Positions 8,345-17,401 of a stretch of 64,000 nt of DNA are shown one piece after another. The stretch is taken from NCBI RefSeq assembly GCF_000311785.1, contig NZ_HE978541.1, forward strand, positions 49,895 through 113,894, in the 5' to 3' direction. This stretch comes from Brevibacillus massiliensis. GTDB taxonomy: Bacteria > Bacillota > Bacilli > Brevibacillales > Brevibacillaceae. The notes under the pieces were generated by a model that was not told the DNA's origin, made no database searches, and saw only the letters and a list, made by a program, of their open reading frames with translations. The first letter of the stretch is position 1. Every line of letters begins with the position of its first letter. The position numbers and the translations under genes were made by a program.

Positions 8345-9379
8345 ATGAAAAAAAATCCGGTTCATAACCGGGTTTCAAAACTTGCGGTCCCCGTGCTGAC
8401 CCTGATTGCTGCCGCAATCCCCCTGCTCACTTCCAATACCTATTACCTGGATATTTTTATCAAGGTGTTTATCTGGACAATCGCTGTCAGCGGCATGAAC
8501 ATCATCGCCGGATACACCGGACAGCTGTCATTGGCACACGCCGGTTTTTTTGGAATCGGGGCGTATGCATTGGGTCTATTGATGACAAAGGCGGAGATGC
8601 CGTTTCTCCCTTCACTTGCGATCGCCGTAGTGCTGACCGGGCTTGTAGGCAGTGTCGTGGGAGTCATCTCGCTTCGCTTAAAAGGACATTATTTTGCGAT
8701 TTTTTCTCTCTGTGTCGGTGTCATCATCCTGCTGATCATTGAGAAATGGGAATCGCTGACAGAAGGGGTTCGCGGACTGCTCGGCATTCCGATTCCGAAG
8801 ATCGGATCGCTTGAATTTGCGACCATTTCAGCCCAGTACTACTTGATTCTGTTTTTCCTCATACTGACGCTGCTGGTGAACCGCCGGGTGATTCATTCCC
8901 TGGTCGGGCGAACGTTCCTATCCATCCGGAACAGCGAAGAACTGGCGGAGGCGCTTGGCATTAACGTCATGCAGAGCAAAATCCTCGCCTTTGTCTACTC
9001 GACCGTATTGGCCGGTTTGGCCGGAGCTTTGTATGCGGGCTATATCCGTTTCCTGGGACCCGATATTGCCAATGTGGAGCATACGTTTGACATGCTGCTG
9101 TACCTGTTGGTCGGCGGAATCAGCACGCTTTGGGGGCCGCTGGTTGGAACCGCGCTGGTGACCGTCTTGATGCAATGGCTGCAATCCTGGCAGGAGTACC
9201 GCATGATCATTTTCGGCCCCATTCTCGTCATTCTCGTGATGTTTCTGCCGTACGGCATTATCGGAGCCTTTGTCCGGCGAAAAATGAAACGGCAATGGGA
9301 ACAGGAAATGCAGGAGAATTCCATCGAACGGCCGGGAATGCGGGACCAGCGGCTTGCGGGAGGGGAACTTGATGCTTAA
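8345..9379 (+). CDS. LIV-type ABC transporter permease (LivM family)
   Basis: A 344-residue membrane protein with the LivM hallmarks GYTGQLSLAHAGFFGIGAY and a late GGISTLWGPLVGTALV. It partners the LivH-type protein one base upstream. The C-terminal 30 residues are charged and presumably cytosolic. The last bases overlap the next ATPase gene. Confidence 0.9.
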   Translation: MKKNPVHNRVSKLAVPVLTLIAAAIPLLTSNTYYLDIFIKVFIWTIAVSGMNIIAGYTGQLSLAHAGFFGIGAYALGLLMTKAEMPFLPSLAIAVVLTGLVGSVVGVISLRLKGHYFAIFSLCVGVIILLIIEKWESLTEGVRGLLGIPIPKIGSLEFATISAQYYLILFFLILTLLVNRRVIHSLVGRTFLSIRNSEELAEALGINVMQSKILAFVYSTVLAGLAGALYAGYIRFLGPDIANVEHTFDMLLYLLVGGISTLWGPLVGTALVTVLMQWLQSWQEYRMIIFGPILVILVMFLPYGIIGAFVRRKMKRQWEQEMQENSIERPGMRDQRLAGGELDA

Positions 9380-10142
9380 AGCGGAGAGATTGACGAAGCG
9401 TTTTGGCGGCAATACGGCTGTCAATGCGGTTGATTTTACGATCAACCAGGGAGAAATTACCGCGATCATCGGGCCGAACGGGGCGGGAAAGACGACATTC
9501 TTCCATTTAATCAGCGGGTTCCACAGACCCACCTCCGGCCGCTTGCTGCTTGAAGGCAAGGACGTAACGAAAAAGCCGCCCTATCACATGGCGAAAATCG
9601 GGGTGGCCCGCACATTTCAAACCACGAAACTGTTTGCGGAGGCAGCCGTCATCGACAACCTGATGATCGGTCATCGGCTGCGGACCAGAAGCGGGTTTTG
9701 GGATGCCGTGATTCGTACCAGGCGCTACCGGACAGAAGAAGAGAAATGCAGGGAGAAAGCGCTGCAAGTGCTCGAATTTGTCGGAGCCTCTGATTTGGCG
9801 AACCGACCGGTGGCAAGCATCCCGCAGGAAGCCCAGAAGAGAGTCGCGATCGCCTTGGCATTGTCTACAGACCCGAAACTCGTGCTTCTGGACGAACCGG
9901 CAGCCGGCATTAATGCGGATGAAACAAACGGCCTCGCCGATCTGATCAAAAAAATGAAACAAGCGGGTCTGACCGTTTGCATCATCGAGCACAAGATGCA
10001 GATGATCATGAACCTTGCCGACAGAATCATGGTGCTGAACCAGGGGACGAAGATTGCGGAAGGCGCACCGGAAGAAATCAGTCGAAATGAATCGGTGATT
10101 GAGGCTTACCTGGGAGGTGCGCACCATGCTCAAGCTCGTTGA
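9372..10142 (+). CDS. LIV-type ABC transporter ATPase (LivG family)
   Basis: A 256-residue ABC ATPase. It has Walker [12 protein letters not shown], a degenerate signature region ([18 protein letters not shown] in place of LSGGQ), Walker [11 protein letters not shown] and the H-loop IEH. The LivG-type helix after Walker A ([16 protein letters not shown]) is present. The replacement of LSGGQ by IPQEAQ is unusual, since LivG proteins commonly have LPYGxQR there. The start at ATG 9372 is supported by GGAGGGG at 9359-9365 and overlaps LivM by 8 bp. Confidence 0.88.
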   Translation: MLKAERLTKRFGGNTAVNAVDFTINQGEITAIIGPNGAGKTTFFHLISGFHRPTSGRLLLEGKDVTKKPPYHMAKIGVARTFQTTKLFAEAAVIDNLMIGHRLRTRSGFWDAVIRTRRYRTEEEKCREKALQVLEFVGASDLANRPVASIPQEAQKRVAIALALSTDPKLVLLDEPAAGINADETNGLADLIKKMKQAGLTVCIIEHKMQMIMNLADRIMVLNQGTKIAEGAPEEISRNESVIEAYLGGAHHAQAR

Positions 10143-10833
10143 CGTTTCTGTCAGGTACGGCAGCTTCAAAGCGCTTCATTCCATCAACCTGGAGATAAAC
10201 GAAGGAGAACTCGTCGTCCTGCTTGGCGCGAACGGCGCGGGAAAAAGCACCATCTTTCGGACAATCAGCGGTCTGGTAAAGCCGGCTTCGGGCGAACTTC
10301 ATTTTAACGGGAAGGAGATCGGGGGATGGTCGCCGGACAGGATCGTCAAAGCCGGAATCGCCCAATGCCCGGAAGGCAGGAAGCTTTTTCTGGAGATGTC
10401 CGTCGTAAAAAATCTGATCTTGGGCGGCTTTGTACACCGCAAGGATAAAGCGGAGATAGCGCGGTCATTGCAGCACATGTTTGAATTGTTTCCGATTTTG
10501 TATGAGAAAAAAGACCAAGCTGCAGGCTCTTTGAGCGGAGGCCAGCAGCAAATGGTTGCCATTGCCCGCGCTTTAATGGCGAAGCCGAAATTGCTGCTGC
10601 TCGACGAGCCTTCAATCGGACTGGCTCCATTAGTCGTGGAACAAATGTTTCAGACCATAGCCGAAATCAATCGCAGCGGAACGAGCGTCCTGCTCGCGGA
10701 GCAAAATGCATATGCTGCCCTGCAGATTGCCCACCGCGGCTATATCATCGAGAACGGGCGGCTTGTTTTGGAAGGGTCCAGCGGCAGATTGCGAAACAAT
10801 GAAGAGGTCAGACGGGCATACCTGGGTGCCTGA
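10126..10833 (+). CDS. LIV-type ABC transporter ATPase (LivF family)
   Basis: A 235-residue ABC ATPase with Walker [10 protein letters not shown], signature LSGGQQQM, Walker [14 protein letters not shown] and the C-terminal LivF-type LVLEG. It pairs with the LivG-type ATPase, which it overlaps by 17 bp. The ATG at 10126 has GGAGGTG upstream. Confidence 0.92.
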   Translation: MLKLVDVSVRYGSFKALHSINLEINEGELVVLLGANGAGKSTIFRTISGLVKPASGELHFNGKEIGGWSPDRIVKAGIAQCPEGRKLFLEMSVVKNLILGGFVHRKDKAEIARSLQHMFELFPILYEKKDQAAGSLSGGQQQMVAIARALMAKPKLLLLDEPSIGLAPLVVEQMFQTIAEINRSGTSVLLAEQNAYAALQIAHRGYIIENGRLVLEGSSGRLRNNEEVRRAYLGA

Positions 10834-10873
10834 CAGGTGGAAGAATCAATTGGAACAGAAGGGAGAGGGTCAA

Positions 10874-12088
10874 ATGAAAGGAAAACGGAATGTTCTGCTT
10901 GCCTTGTCTGCCGCCGCTTCACTGCTCTTTCTGACAGCGTGCGGCAACCAGGCTGCTTCAGGCGGCGACAGCGCAGGCAGCAGCGGGAGCGGGCAGGCGA
11001 GAGAAGTTGCCATCGGGTGGTCCGGACCTCAGAGCGGCGGCCAGGCCCTTTATGGAAAAAACACATTAAATGGCTTGCAAATGGCAATCGATGACATGAA
11101 TGCCGCCGGCGGAATCAAGGTAGGGTCAGATACGGTGAAACTGAAGCTGGAAGCGCTGGATGACAAGTATCTTCCAAACGAAACGGCGACAAATGCCCGC
11201 CGGCTGAGATCTGAAAACAAAGCCACGATTATCTTTACTCCACATTCGGGCGGTGTATTTGCCCTGCAAACCTTCAACGTACAAGAAAAATTCCTGATCG
11301 CAGCTTACACCAGCGAACCAAAAGTGACGGAAGCCAATAACCCTTTAACCGTCCGGATTCCTCCCAGTTATGACAACTATCCGAAAACTTTCTCGGAAGA
11401 AATGATGAACCGCTTCGGCAAAAAGGCAGCACTCGTTCCTGGCACCCACCAGTACGCCAAAGATTGGAGCGCGCTGTTTAAACAGACATGGACCGGGCTG
11501 GGCGGTGAAATCGTAGCGGAAAATCCGGTGGACTACAACAAAGAGAGCGATTTCGCGCCTGCTGTTACGAAAGCGCTTGCCGCAAAGCCCGATGTGCTGT
11601 TCGTCGGCGGCGCTTCCCAACCAACGGCCCTAGTGATCAAAGCTGCGCGGGATCAAGGCTTTAGCGGCGGATTCATCGTCATGGACCAAGCCAAATTGGA
11701 AGAGATGGAACCGATTTTGAAAGATCCGAAATTGCTGGAAGGCTTTATCGGGGTCAATCCTGCTTCCCTGTATCCGACGGAGGGGACGAAAAAATTCGTG
11801 GAACGCTACAAAAAGAAGTTTGGTGCGGACAAAGTCCCTACCTCTGAAGTGGCGTACCACTACATGGCCATGCACGTATTTGCCAAAGCGATGGAACTGG
11901 CCGGAACGACGGATGATGCCGCCGCCATTCGCGCGAAGATCGCTGAGGCTTGCAAACAGCTCTCCGATGACGACATACCGTCGCTGGCCAAAGGTATCAC
12001 GGAAGACGGAGCCTTGATCGTCGTACCGCGGGCAACAACCATGAAAGAGGGCAAATACGTTCAAATTCCACTTCCTGTCAAACAGTGA
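10874..12088 (+). CDS. LIV-type ABC transporter substrate-binding lipoprotein
   Basis: A 404-residue binding protein of the periplasmic-binding-protein type I, LIV family. The signal peptide ends in the lipobox LTAC, followed by a Gly/Ser-rich linker, so it should be a membrane-anchored lipoprotein. The mature part begins REVAIGWSGPQSGGQALYGK, the usual ligand-side strand. The ATG at 10874 has GGGAGAGGG upstream. It completes the ABC system of this cluster. The ligand is unknown; the acyl-CoA context suggests a carboxylic or aromatic acid rather than a branched-chain amino acid. Confidence 0.9.
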   Translation: MKGKRNVLLALSAAASLLFLTACGNQAASGGDSAGSSGSGQAREVAIGWSGPQSGGQALYGKNTLNGLQMAIDDMNAAGGIKVGSDTVKLKLEALDDKYLPNETATNARRLRSENKATIIFTPHSGGVFALQTFNVQEKFLIAAYTSEPKVTEANNPLTVRIPPSYDNYPKTFSEEMMNRFGKKAALVPGTHQYAKDWSALFKQTWTGLGGEIVAENPVDYNKESDFAPAVTKALAAKPDVLFVGGASQPTALVIKAARDQGFSGGFIVMDQAKLEEMEPILKDPKLLEGFIGVNPASLYPTEGTKKFVERYKKKFGADKVPTSEVAYHYMAMHVFAKAMELAGTTDDAAAIRAKIAEACKQLSDDDIPSLAKGITEDGALIVVPRATTMKEGKYVQIPLPVKQ

Positions 12089-12132
12089 TGGCAGGCGCCG
12101 GGCTGAGCGATCAGATAAAAGGAGACGATACC

Positions 12133-13302
12133 ATGTATTTGCGGTTAAACGAAGAACAGAAGATGATCCAAAAAACGGTCAGAAAATTCGTTGAAAAAGA
12201 GCTGATGCCCCTCGAACCGGACGTACTGCGAAAGGAAAGAGAGGGCAAACCGGGCATTACGCCTGAACAAAAAAAAGAACTCCAATCAAAAGCAAAGCAT
12301 CTCGGATTTTGGGGCATCAACACGCCTGCGGAATACGGCGGGGCAAACCTGGGGCAGATGATGCAGGCGATCGTTGCGATGGAATTGGCCCGAACTTTCG
12401 TGCCTTTCAACTTTGGCGGTTATGCCGACAACATCCTCTATTACGGCAACGAACAACAAAAAAAGAAGTATCTGATTCCTACCATCAATGGCGACAGGAT
12501 TTCATGCTTCGCCTTTACCGAGCCGGGAGCGGGTTCAGATACCAGGCGTATCGGCATGCGGGCGGAAAAAGACGGGAACGAGTGGGTATTAAACGGAGAA
12601 AAAGTCTTTATCACAAACGGAAATGAAGCCGATTTTGCGATGGTATTTGCGGTCACAGACAAACAGCAGCAGGGACAGGGAGGCGGCGTAACCTGTTTCC
12701 TCGTCGACCGTGACATGGGATGGAAATCGGAGTACATCCATACAATGGGAGAGTGGGGGCCGGCTTCCCTGATCTTTGAGAACGTACGGGTACCGGAAGA
12801 AAATATCCTGGGAGAATTGCACGGCGGGTATCAACTCGGCTTGGAGTGGATTGGATTTGCCCGCTGGATTGTCGGAGCAAGAGCGGTTGGCGCAGCGGAA
12901 CGTCTGCTTCAAATGGCGATTGATTACGCCAAGCAGCGGGTGACATTTGGGCAGCCCATCGCAGAGCGGCAGGCCATCCAGTGGATGATTGCCGATTCGG
13001 CGGTTGAGATCGAAGCGGCCAGATGGTTGGTCTTTCACGCCGCCTGGATGCTGGATCAGGGCATGGACAATCGCCATTACGCTTCCATGGCAAAGCTGTT
13101 TGGCGCCAACATGGGGAATAGGGTCGTCGACCGCGTTCTGCAAATCCACGGCGGGATGGGCTATACCAAGGAGCTGCCGATCGAGCGCTGGTACCGGGAA
13201 GCAAGGTTGTGGCGCATCTACGACGGGACGGATGAAATACAGAGACTGATCATTTCCCGAAATTTGCTGAAAGGGCATGTAAAACTGGGAGAGTCGATGT
13301 AG
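12133..13302 (+). CDS. Acyl-CoA dehydrogenase with Asp at the usual catalytic Glu position
   Basis: A 389-residue flavoprotein with the family motifs CFAFTEPGAGSD (residues 125-136), the RVTFGQPIAERQ flavin-binding region (269-280) and QIHGGMGY (337-344). It would introduce an alpha-beta double bond into an acyl-CoA and pass electrons to ETF. The C-terminal motif reads YDGTDEIQR at 363-371. In most relatives this is YEGT with Glu as the catalytic base, so Asp364 occupies that position. The ATG at 12133 has AAAGGAG upstream; an earlier GTG at 12085 is less likely. It follows the binding protein in the same direction. Confidence 0.9.
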   Translation: MYLRLNEEQKMIQKTVRKFVEKELMPLEPDVLRKEREGKPGITPEQKKELQSKAKHLGFWGINTPAEYGGANLGQMMQAIVAMELARTFVPFNFGGYADNILYYGNEQQKKKYLIPTINGDRISCFAFTEPGAGSDTRRIGMRAEKDGNEWVLNGEKVFITNGNEADFAMVFAVTDKQQQGQGGGVTCFLVDRDMGWKSEYIHTMGEWGPASLIFENVRVPEENILGELHGGYQLGLEWIGFARWIVGARAVGAAERLLQMAIDYAKQRVTFGQPIAERQAIQWMIADSAVEIEAARWLVFHAAWMLDQGMDNRHYASMAKLFGANMGNRVVDRVLQIHGGMGYTKELPIERWYREARLWRIYDGTDEIQRLIISRNLLKGHVKLGESM

Positions 13303-13416
13303 GAAGGATCTCCGATGGGGAGGGAAGGACTGAAGCTTCGTTTATGACGGGTTCGGATGTGCTTGAGGGCGGAGGTTGGTTAATCACGTAACACAACAGA
13401 TGGGGGATGATCGTGA

Positions 13417-14391
13417 ATGAAGGCGATCCAATTTCGGGAGTATGGAACACCTGATGTGCTGCAAGTGGTCGATGTCCCCGTGCCAACCGCAAAACCGGGT
13501 GAAGTGCTGGTACAGGTCAAAGCAGTCGGGGTAAACTTTGCGGACACCATGCGCCGTCGGAATCGATATTTGGCGAAAACCCCGCTTCCTTACATTCCCG
13601 GTTCGGAGGTAGCAGGTGTGATTGCGGAGGTTTCACCTGGGATCACCGATTACCGGGTGGGGGACCGGGTCGTTGCCTTAACCGGCAGCGGGTGCTATAC
13701 GGAGTCCGTGGCTCTCCCCGTAAATGCCATTTTTCCCATTCCGGAACAAGTAGATTTTGACCAGGCAGCCGCCTTGCTGCTTCAAGGGCTTACCGCTTAC
13801 CATGTATTGCGGACGTCGGGACAGCTCGCTCCAGGTGAGTCCGTATTGGTTCATGCCGCAGCGGGAGGAGTGGGAACACTGGCTGTTCAGTTGGCAAAAC
13901 TGTGGGGAGCAGGGCAGGTGATCGCTGCGGCAAGCAGTTCGCAGAAGCTGGAGCTGGCCCTCTCTCTCGGAGCGGATGTCGGGATCAATTATTCAGAGCC
14001 GGATTGGAACGACCAGGTGATGGAACACACAAATGGGAAAGGCGTCGATATCGTTCTGGAAATGGTTGGGGGAGAGGTTTTCAAGAAAAGCATTGGTTGC
14101 CTGGCGACGTTCGGGCGCCTCGTCATCTACGGTCGAGCGGGTGCCGAAACAACCCAGTTTGATCCTTCTGTCCTGATGCAGCGCAACACCAGTGTCGTCG
14201 GCTTCTGGTTGACGCGGATCATGCAGCGTCCGGCCTTGTACAGGGAGAGCATACTGGAGTTGCTGCGCTATGTGGGTGAGGGGACATTGCAATTGATCAT
14301 CGGGGAAAGGGTGCCGCTGACAGAAGCGAGAAGGGCTCACGAACTTCTGGAGGGGCGTCAGACAACAGGCAAGGTGCTGTTAATTCCCTGA
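13417..14391 (+). CDS. Zinc-independent quinone oxidoreductase (MDR family)
   Basis: A 324-residue medium-chain dehydrogenase/reductase with N-terminal MKAIQFREYGTPDVLQVVDVPVP, the NADPH-binding AAAGGVGTLAVQLAK and GRLVIYGRAGA near the C terminus. It lacks the structural-zinc cysteine cluster, as in Qor-type quinone or enoyl reductases. It is the last gene of the acyl-CoA cluster, 114 bp after the dehydrogenase, and could be an enoyl-CoA or enone reductase. GGGGGATGA precedes the ATG. Confidence 0.85.
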   Translation: MKAIQFREYGTPDVLQVVDVPVPTAKPGEVLVQVKAVGVNFADTMRRRNRYLAKTPLPYIPGSEVAGVIAEVSPGITDYRVGDRVVALTGSGCYTESVALPVNAIFPIPEQVDFDQAAALLLQGLTAYHVLRTSGQLAPGESVLVHAAAGGVGTLAVQLAKLWGAGQVIAAASSSQKLELALSLGADVGINYSEPDWNDQVMEHTNGKGVDIVLEMVGGEVFKKSIGCLATFGRLVIYGRAGAETTQFDPSVLMQRNTSVVGFWLTRIMQRPALYRESILELLRYVGEGTLQLIIGERVPLTEARRAHELLEGRQTTGKVLLIP

Positions 14392-14403
14392 GCTTCACCG
14401 TTG

Positions 14404-14436
14404 AAAGCTTTGCTTTTGAATAGCAAAGCTTTTTTG
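14404..14436 (+). terminator. Rho-independent terminator closing the acyl-CoA cluster
   Basis: AAGCTTTGCT (14405-14414) pairs perfectly with AGCAAAGCTT (14422-14431) and runs into TTTTTT. It begins 12 bp after the oxidoreductase stop. Confidence 0.9.
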
Positions 14437-14591
14437 CTTGTGGAAGAACTGCATCGCATTCATCAGCTCTCGCTGCGTTCCACGTATGATAAATCCGATG
14501 ATGACAAAAACGACAAAAAACGCAGAACCCCCCATGCTACAGAATTTTAGTATAAGTGAAAATAATCTTATTTTCAGATAATAAATCCTAC

Positions 14592-14620
14592 TTGACAAGT
14601 AAGATTTGTTGGAATAAATT
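14592..14620 (+). promoter_or_regulatory. Sigma-A promoter of the peptide operon
   Basis: A perfect TTGACA (14592-14597), a 17-bp spacer and TAAATT (14615-14620), 44 bp upstream of the M42 peptidase start in AT-rich DNA. Confidence 0.7.
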
Positions 14621-14663
14621 ATTAAATACTATATCTTATCACAATCAAGAAAGAAGAGTAATC

Positions 14664-15746
14664 ATGGAGAAAATCTTGAGGGAGTTGTGTTCACTCACCG
14701 GGCCGTGCGGCTTCGAGCATGAAGTCGCCCGCTATATCGTGTCAAGAGCGGAGGGGTGGGCGGACGAAGTACGGGTGGATGGCCTGGGAAATGTCTTTGT
14801 GGTCAAAAGGGGGAAAAACCCGGGTCCGCGCCTGATCGTGTCGGCACATATGGACGAAATCGGATTTATTGTCAAGAAAATTGAGCCAAACGGATTGATT
14901 CGGTTTGAAAAACTTGGCGGGCATGACGATCGGATTTTGCTGTCGCAAAAGGTCCGCATCTTGACGGAAGAGGGGCCGCTTTTGGGGGTAATCGGCACCA
15001 TTTCTGCTCACATGGCCAAGTATGACAATGTCCAGAAGGTGCGAAAGCATTCAGAGATGTACATAGATGTAGGCGCTGAGAGCAAGGAAGCGGCCGAAAC
15101 GCTGGGAATCCGCGTCGGCGACCCGATCAGTTGGGCCACGGAAGTGGAGCGCTTGGGCAGTAACCGGCTGGTGGGCAAGGCATTCGACGACAGGGCAGGA
15201 TGCGCTGTGCTGCTGAAAGCCCTGGAAGAGACGGACTTCACACAGGTGTACGGTGAGGTATGCGGCGTGTTTTCTGTTCAGGAAGAAGTGGGACTGCGCG
15301 GGGCCAAGGTCGCGGGCCAGCAGTACGGGGCAGATGTGGCCCTGGCGATCGATACGACGCCGGCCAGCGATACGCCGGAAGAGATGATGGATCAGACGCT
15401 TGTCCTCGGCCAGGGACCGGGCGTCAAAATCATGGACTTCAGCCTGATTGCCAGCAAAGCGGTGAGAAAGAAACTGATGACGCTGGCCAAGCGGCACAGC
15501 ATTCCCTGTCAGCCGGAGGTGTTCCCCGGAATCGGCACGGACGCGGGTTCGCTGCATACTTCACAGGGGGGAATCCCGACGGGCGTGCTGTCCATCCCGT
15601 CCCGCTACGCGCATTCCTCGGTTGAAGTGATCGATCTGAGGGATTTGGAGCATACGGCGGAATTGCTTAAGGCCTTTATTCTCGACATGCGCAATGCTGA
15701 TGAATTTGCTTTTTTGCAAAGGGTACAACGACCTAGAACGACTTAG
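14664..15746 (+). CDS. M42 family metallo-aminopeptidase
   Basis: A 360-residue cytosolic peptidase of the M42 (PepA/FrvX) family. The co-catalytic metal ligands are visible in order: SAHMDEIGF, FDDRAGC, VQEEVGLRGA, AIDTTPASD and RYAHSSVEV. The insertion between the first two is the usual M42 dimerisation domain. It would trim peptides from the N terminus. Only 13 bp separate it from a peptide-binding lipoprotein, so it likely digests what the downstream transporter imports. The ATG at 14664 is preferred over a longer frame from 14556, which overlaps the promoter. Confidence 0.92.
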   Translation: MEKILRELCSLTGPCGFEHEVARYIVSRAEGWADEVRVDGLGNVFVVKRGKNPGPRLIVSAHMDEIGFIVKKIEPNGLIRFEKLGGHDDRILLSQKVRILTEEGPLLGVIGTISAHMAKYDNVQKVRKHSEMYIDVGAESKEAAETLGIRVGDPISWATEVERLGSNRLVGKAFDDRAGCAVLLKALEETDFTQVYGEVCGVFSVQEEVGLRGAKVAGQQYGADVALAIDTTPASDTPEEMMDQTLVLGQGPGVKIMDFSLIASKAVRKKLMTLAKRHSIPCQPEVFPGIGTDAGSLHTSQGGIPTGVLSIPSRYAHSSVEVIDLRDLEHTAELLKAFILDMRNADEFAFLQRVQRPRTT

Positions 15747-15759
15747 CGGAGGAAAGACG

Positions 15760-17322
15760 ATGAAGAAGAGACTATTCAGCTTGACATCACTCGCACTGGC
15801 GGCAGCCTTGATGCTGACCGCTTGCGGAGGCGGGGCTGGCACCGCCGGCACCGGACAGCAGGCAGGAGATTCCGCTGCGAAGGGCGGAGCGAAAACGCTC
15901 ACTGTCGCCCAAGCCGCTGACGCGGTGACGCTTGACCCGCAAAAGACAAACGACACGGCGTCGGCCAATCCGATGCAACAAATCTACAATACGCTGATCG
16001 ACCTGACGCCGGATATGCAGCTTAAGCCTGCGCTGGCCGAAGAGTGGAAGCAGGTAGACGATTACACCTGGGAGTTCAAACTGCGCAAGGGCGTAAAGTT
16101 TCACAATGGGGAAGAATTGAAAGCATCCGATGTGAAATTTACCTATGATCGTCTGCTCGATCCGAAAACGTCTGCCACGCCGGCCTTCCTCCTCGCATCG
16201 GTGAAAGAGGTGAAAGTGGTCGACGACTACACGGTGCAGCTCGTCACCAAGGAAAAGTTCGCGCCGATTTTGTACAATCTGACGCACATCGGCACCGCCA
16301 TTCTCAATGAAAAAGCGGTGAAAGAGACAGGAGACAATTACGGCGTCAATCCGGTTGGAACGGGGCCGTTCAAGTTTGTCAAATGGGACAAGTCATCGCA
16401 AATCGTCCTCGAACAGAACAAAGATTATTTTGAAGGCCCGGCCAAGCTGGATGCGATTACGTTCCGGATCATCCCGGAGGCCGCCACTTCCGTCGCTGAA
16501 CTGCGCACCGGGGGCGTGGATGTCGTCCTGGACCTTCCGCCGCAGCAGGTAAAACAATTTGACAACAGCGATAAGGTGACGGTCGACAAAGCGCCCAGTT
16601 TCGCCTTGAAATACCTTGGCTTTGACCAGCGGCAGAAACCGTTTGACAATGTCAAAGTGCGCCAGGCGGTCAACTACGCGATTGACAAGGAAGCGCTTGT
16701 CAAAGGCGCTTACCAGGGAATCGCCAATGTCTCCACCGGTCCGTTGGCTCCCGGCATCAACGGCTTCAACGAAAACCTGAAGGGGTACGAATACAACCCG
16801 GAAAAGGCCAAGGAACTGCTGAAAGAAGCAGGCTACCCCAATGGCTTCAAAACCACGTTGTACTTGAGCGACAAAGAGATCGACAGCAAGCTTGGCACGA
16901 TCATTCAGTCCCAACTGAAAGAAGTTGGCATCAACGTAAATCTGCAGGTGATCGAATGGGGCGCCTTCCTGGCGGAAACGGCCAAGGGGCTGCCGATGTA
17001 CCTGCTTAGCTGGACGACGGTGACAGGGGATGCCGACAACGGCATGTACGCCCTGTTCCATTCCAAAAACCAGGGTCAGGCAGGCAACCGCACCTTCTAT
17101 GCGAACGAGGAAGTGGACAAGCTGCTGGATACGGGAAGGACCGAGAGCGATCCGGCGACACGGGTGCAAGCTTATCAAAAGGCGCAGGAAATCATTTATA
17201 ACGATGCCGTCTGGGCATTCTTGACGACCGGTCAAAGCATTGTTGCACGGAACAAACGCGTGCATGGATTTGTCAATATGCCGACGCAAAACTACAAATT
17301 CTACCCGGTTAGCGTCGAGTAA
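15760..17322 (+). CDS. Peptide ABC transporter substrate-binding lipoprotein (family 5)
   Basis: A 520-residue extracellular solute-binding protein of family 5 (DppA/OppA type). The signal peptide ends in the lipobox LTAC. The mature part begins with the family pattern TLTVAQAADAVTLDPQKTND, and the stretch VKFHNGEELKASDVKFTYDR is diagnostic. It would deliver di- or oligopeptides to the permeases encoded next. GCGGAGG precedes the ATG at 15760. It is separated from the permeases by a stable hairpin, a common way to make more binding protein than channel. Confidence 0.93.
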   Translation: MKKRLFSLTSLALAAALMLTACGGGAGTAGTGQQAGDSAAKGGAKTLTVAQAADAVTLDPQKTNDTASANPMQQIYNTLIDLTPDMQLKPALAEEWKQVDDYTWEFKLRKGVKFHNGEELKASDVKFTYDRLLDPKTSATPAFLLASVKEVKVVDDYTVQLVTKEKFAPILYNLTHIGTAILNEKAVKETGDNYGVNPVGTGPFKFVKWDKSSQIVLEQNKDYFEGPAKLDAITFRIIPEAATSVAELRTGGVDVVLDLPPQQVKQFDNSDKVTVDKAPSFALKYLGFDQRQKPFDNVKVRQAVNYAIDKEALVKGAYQGIANVSTGPLAPGINGFNENLKGYEYNPEKAKELLKEAGYPNGFKTTLYLSDKEIDSKLGTIIQSQLKEVGINVNLQVIEWGAFLAETAKGLPMYLLSWTTVTGDADNGMYALFHSKNQGQAGNRTFYANEEVDKLLDTGRTESDPATRVQAYQKAQEIIYNDAVWAFLTTGQSIVARNKRVHGFVNMPTQNYKFYPVSVE

Positions 17323-17326
17323 CACC

Positions 17327-17357
17327 ATTACTGTGGGGGCTCTTCCCCCACAGTAAT
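17327..17357 (+). terminator. Intra-operon hairpin after the peptide-binding protein
   Basis: A 13-bp perfect stem, ATTACTGTGGGGG (17327-17339) with CCCCCACAGTAAT (17345-17357), a 5-base loop and CTCTTTTTATTC downstream. It lies 5 bp after the binding-protein stop and 45 bp before the permease. It probably works as a partial terminator or 3' stabiliser. Confidence 0.8.
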
Positions 17358-17401
17358 TCTCTTTTTATTCTTTTTGCCGCGAAAAAGAAAAGGGGAATCT
17401 C

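Noticed and set aside
14395-14598. 67-codon hydrophobic ORF on the minus strand after the acyl-CoA cluster
   Set aside because: It overlaps the terminator and the promoter of the next operon and has no ribosome binding site at either possible start.
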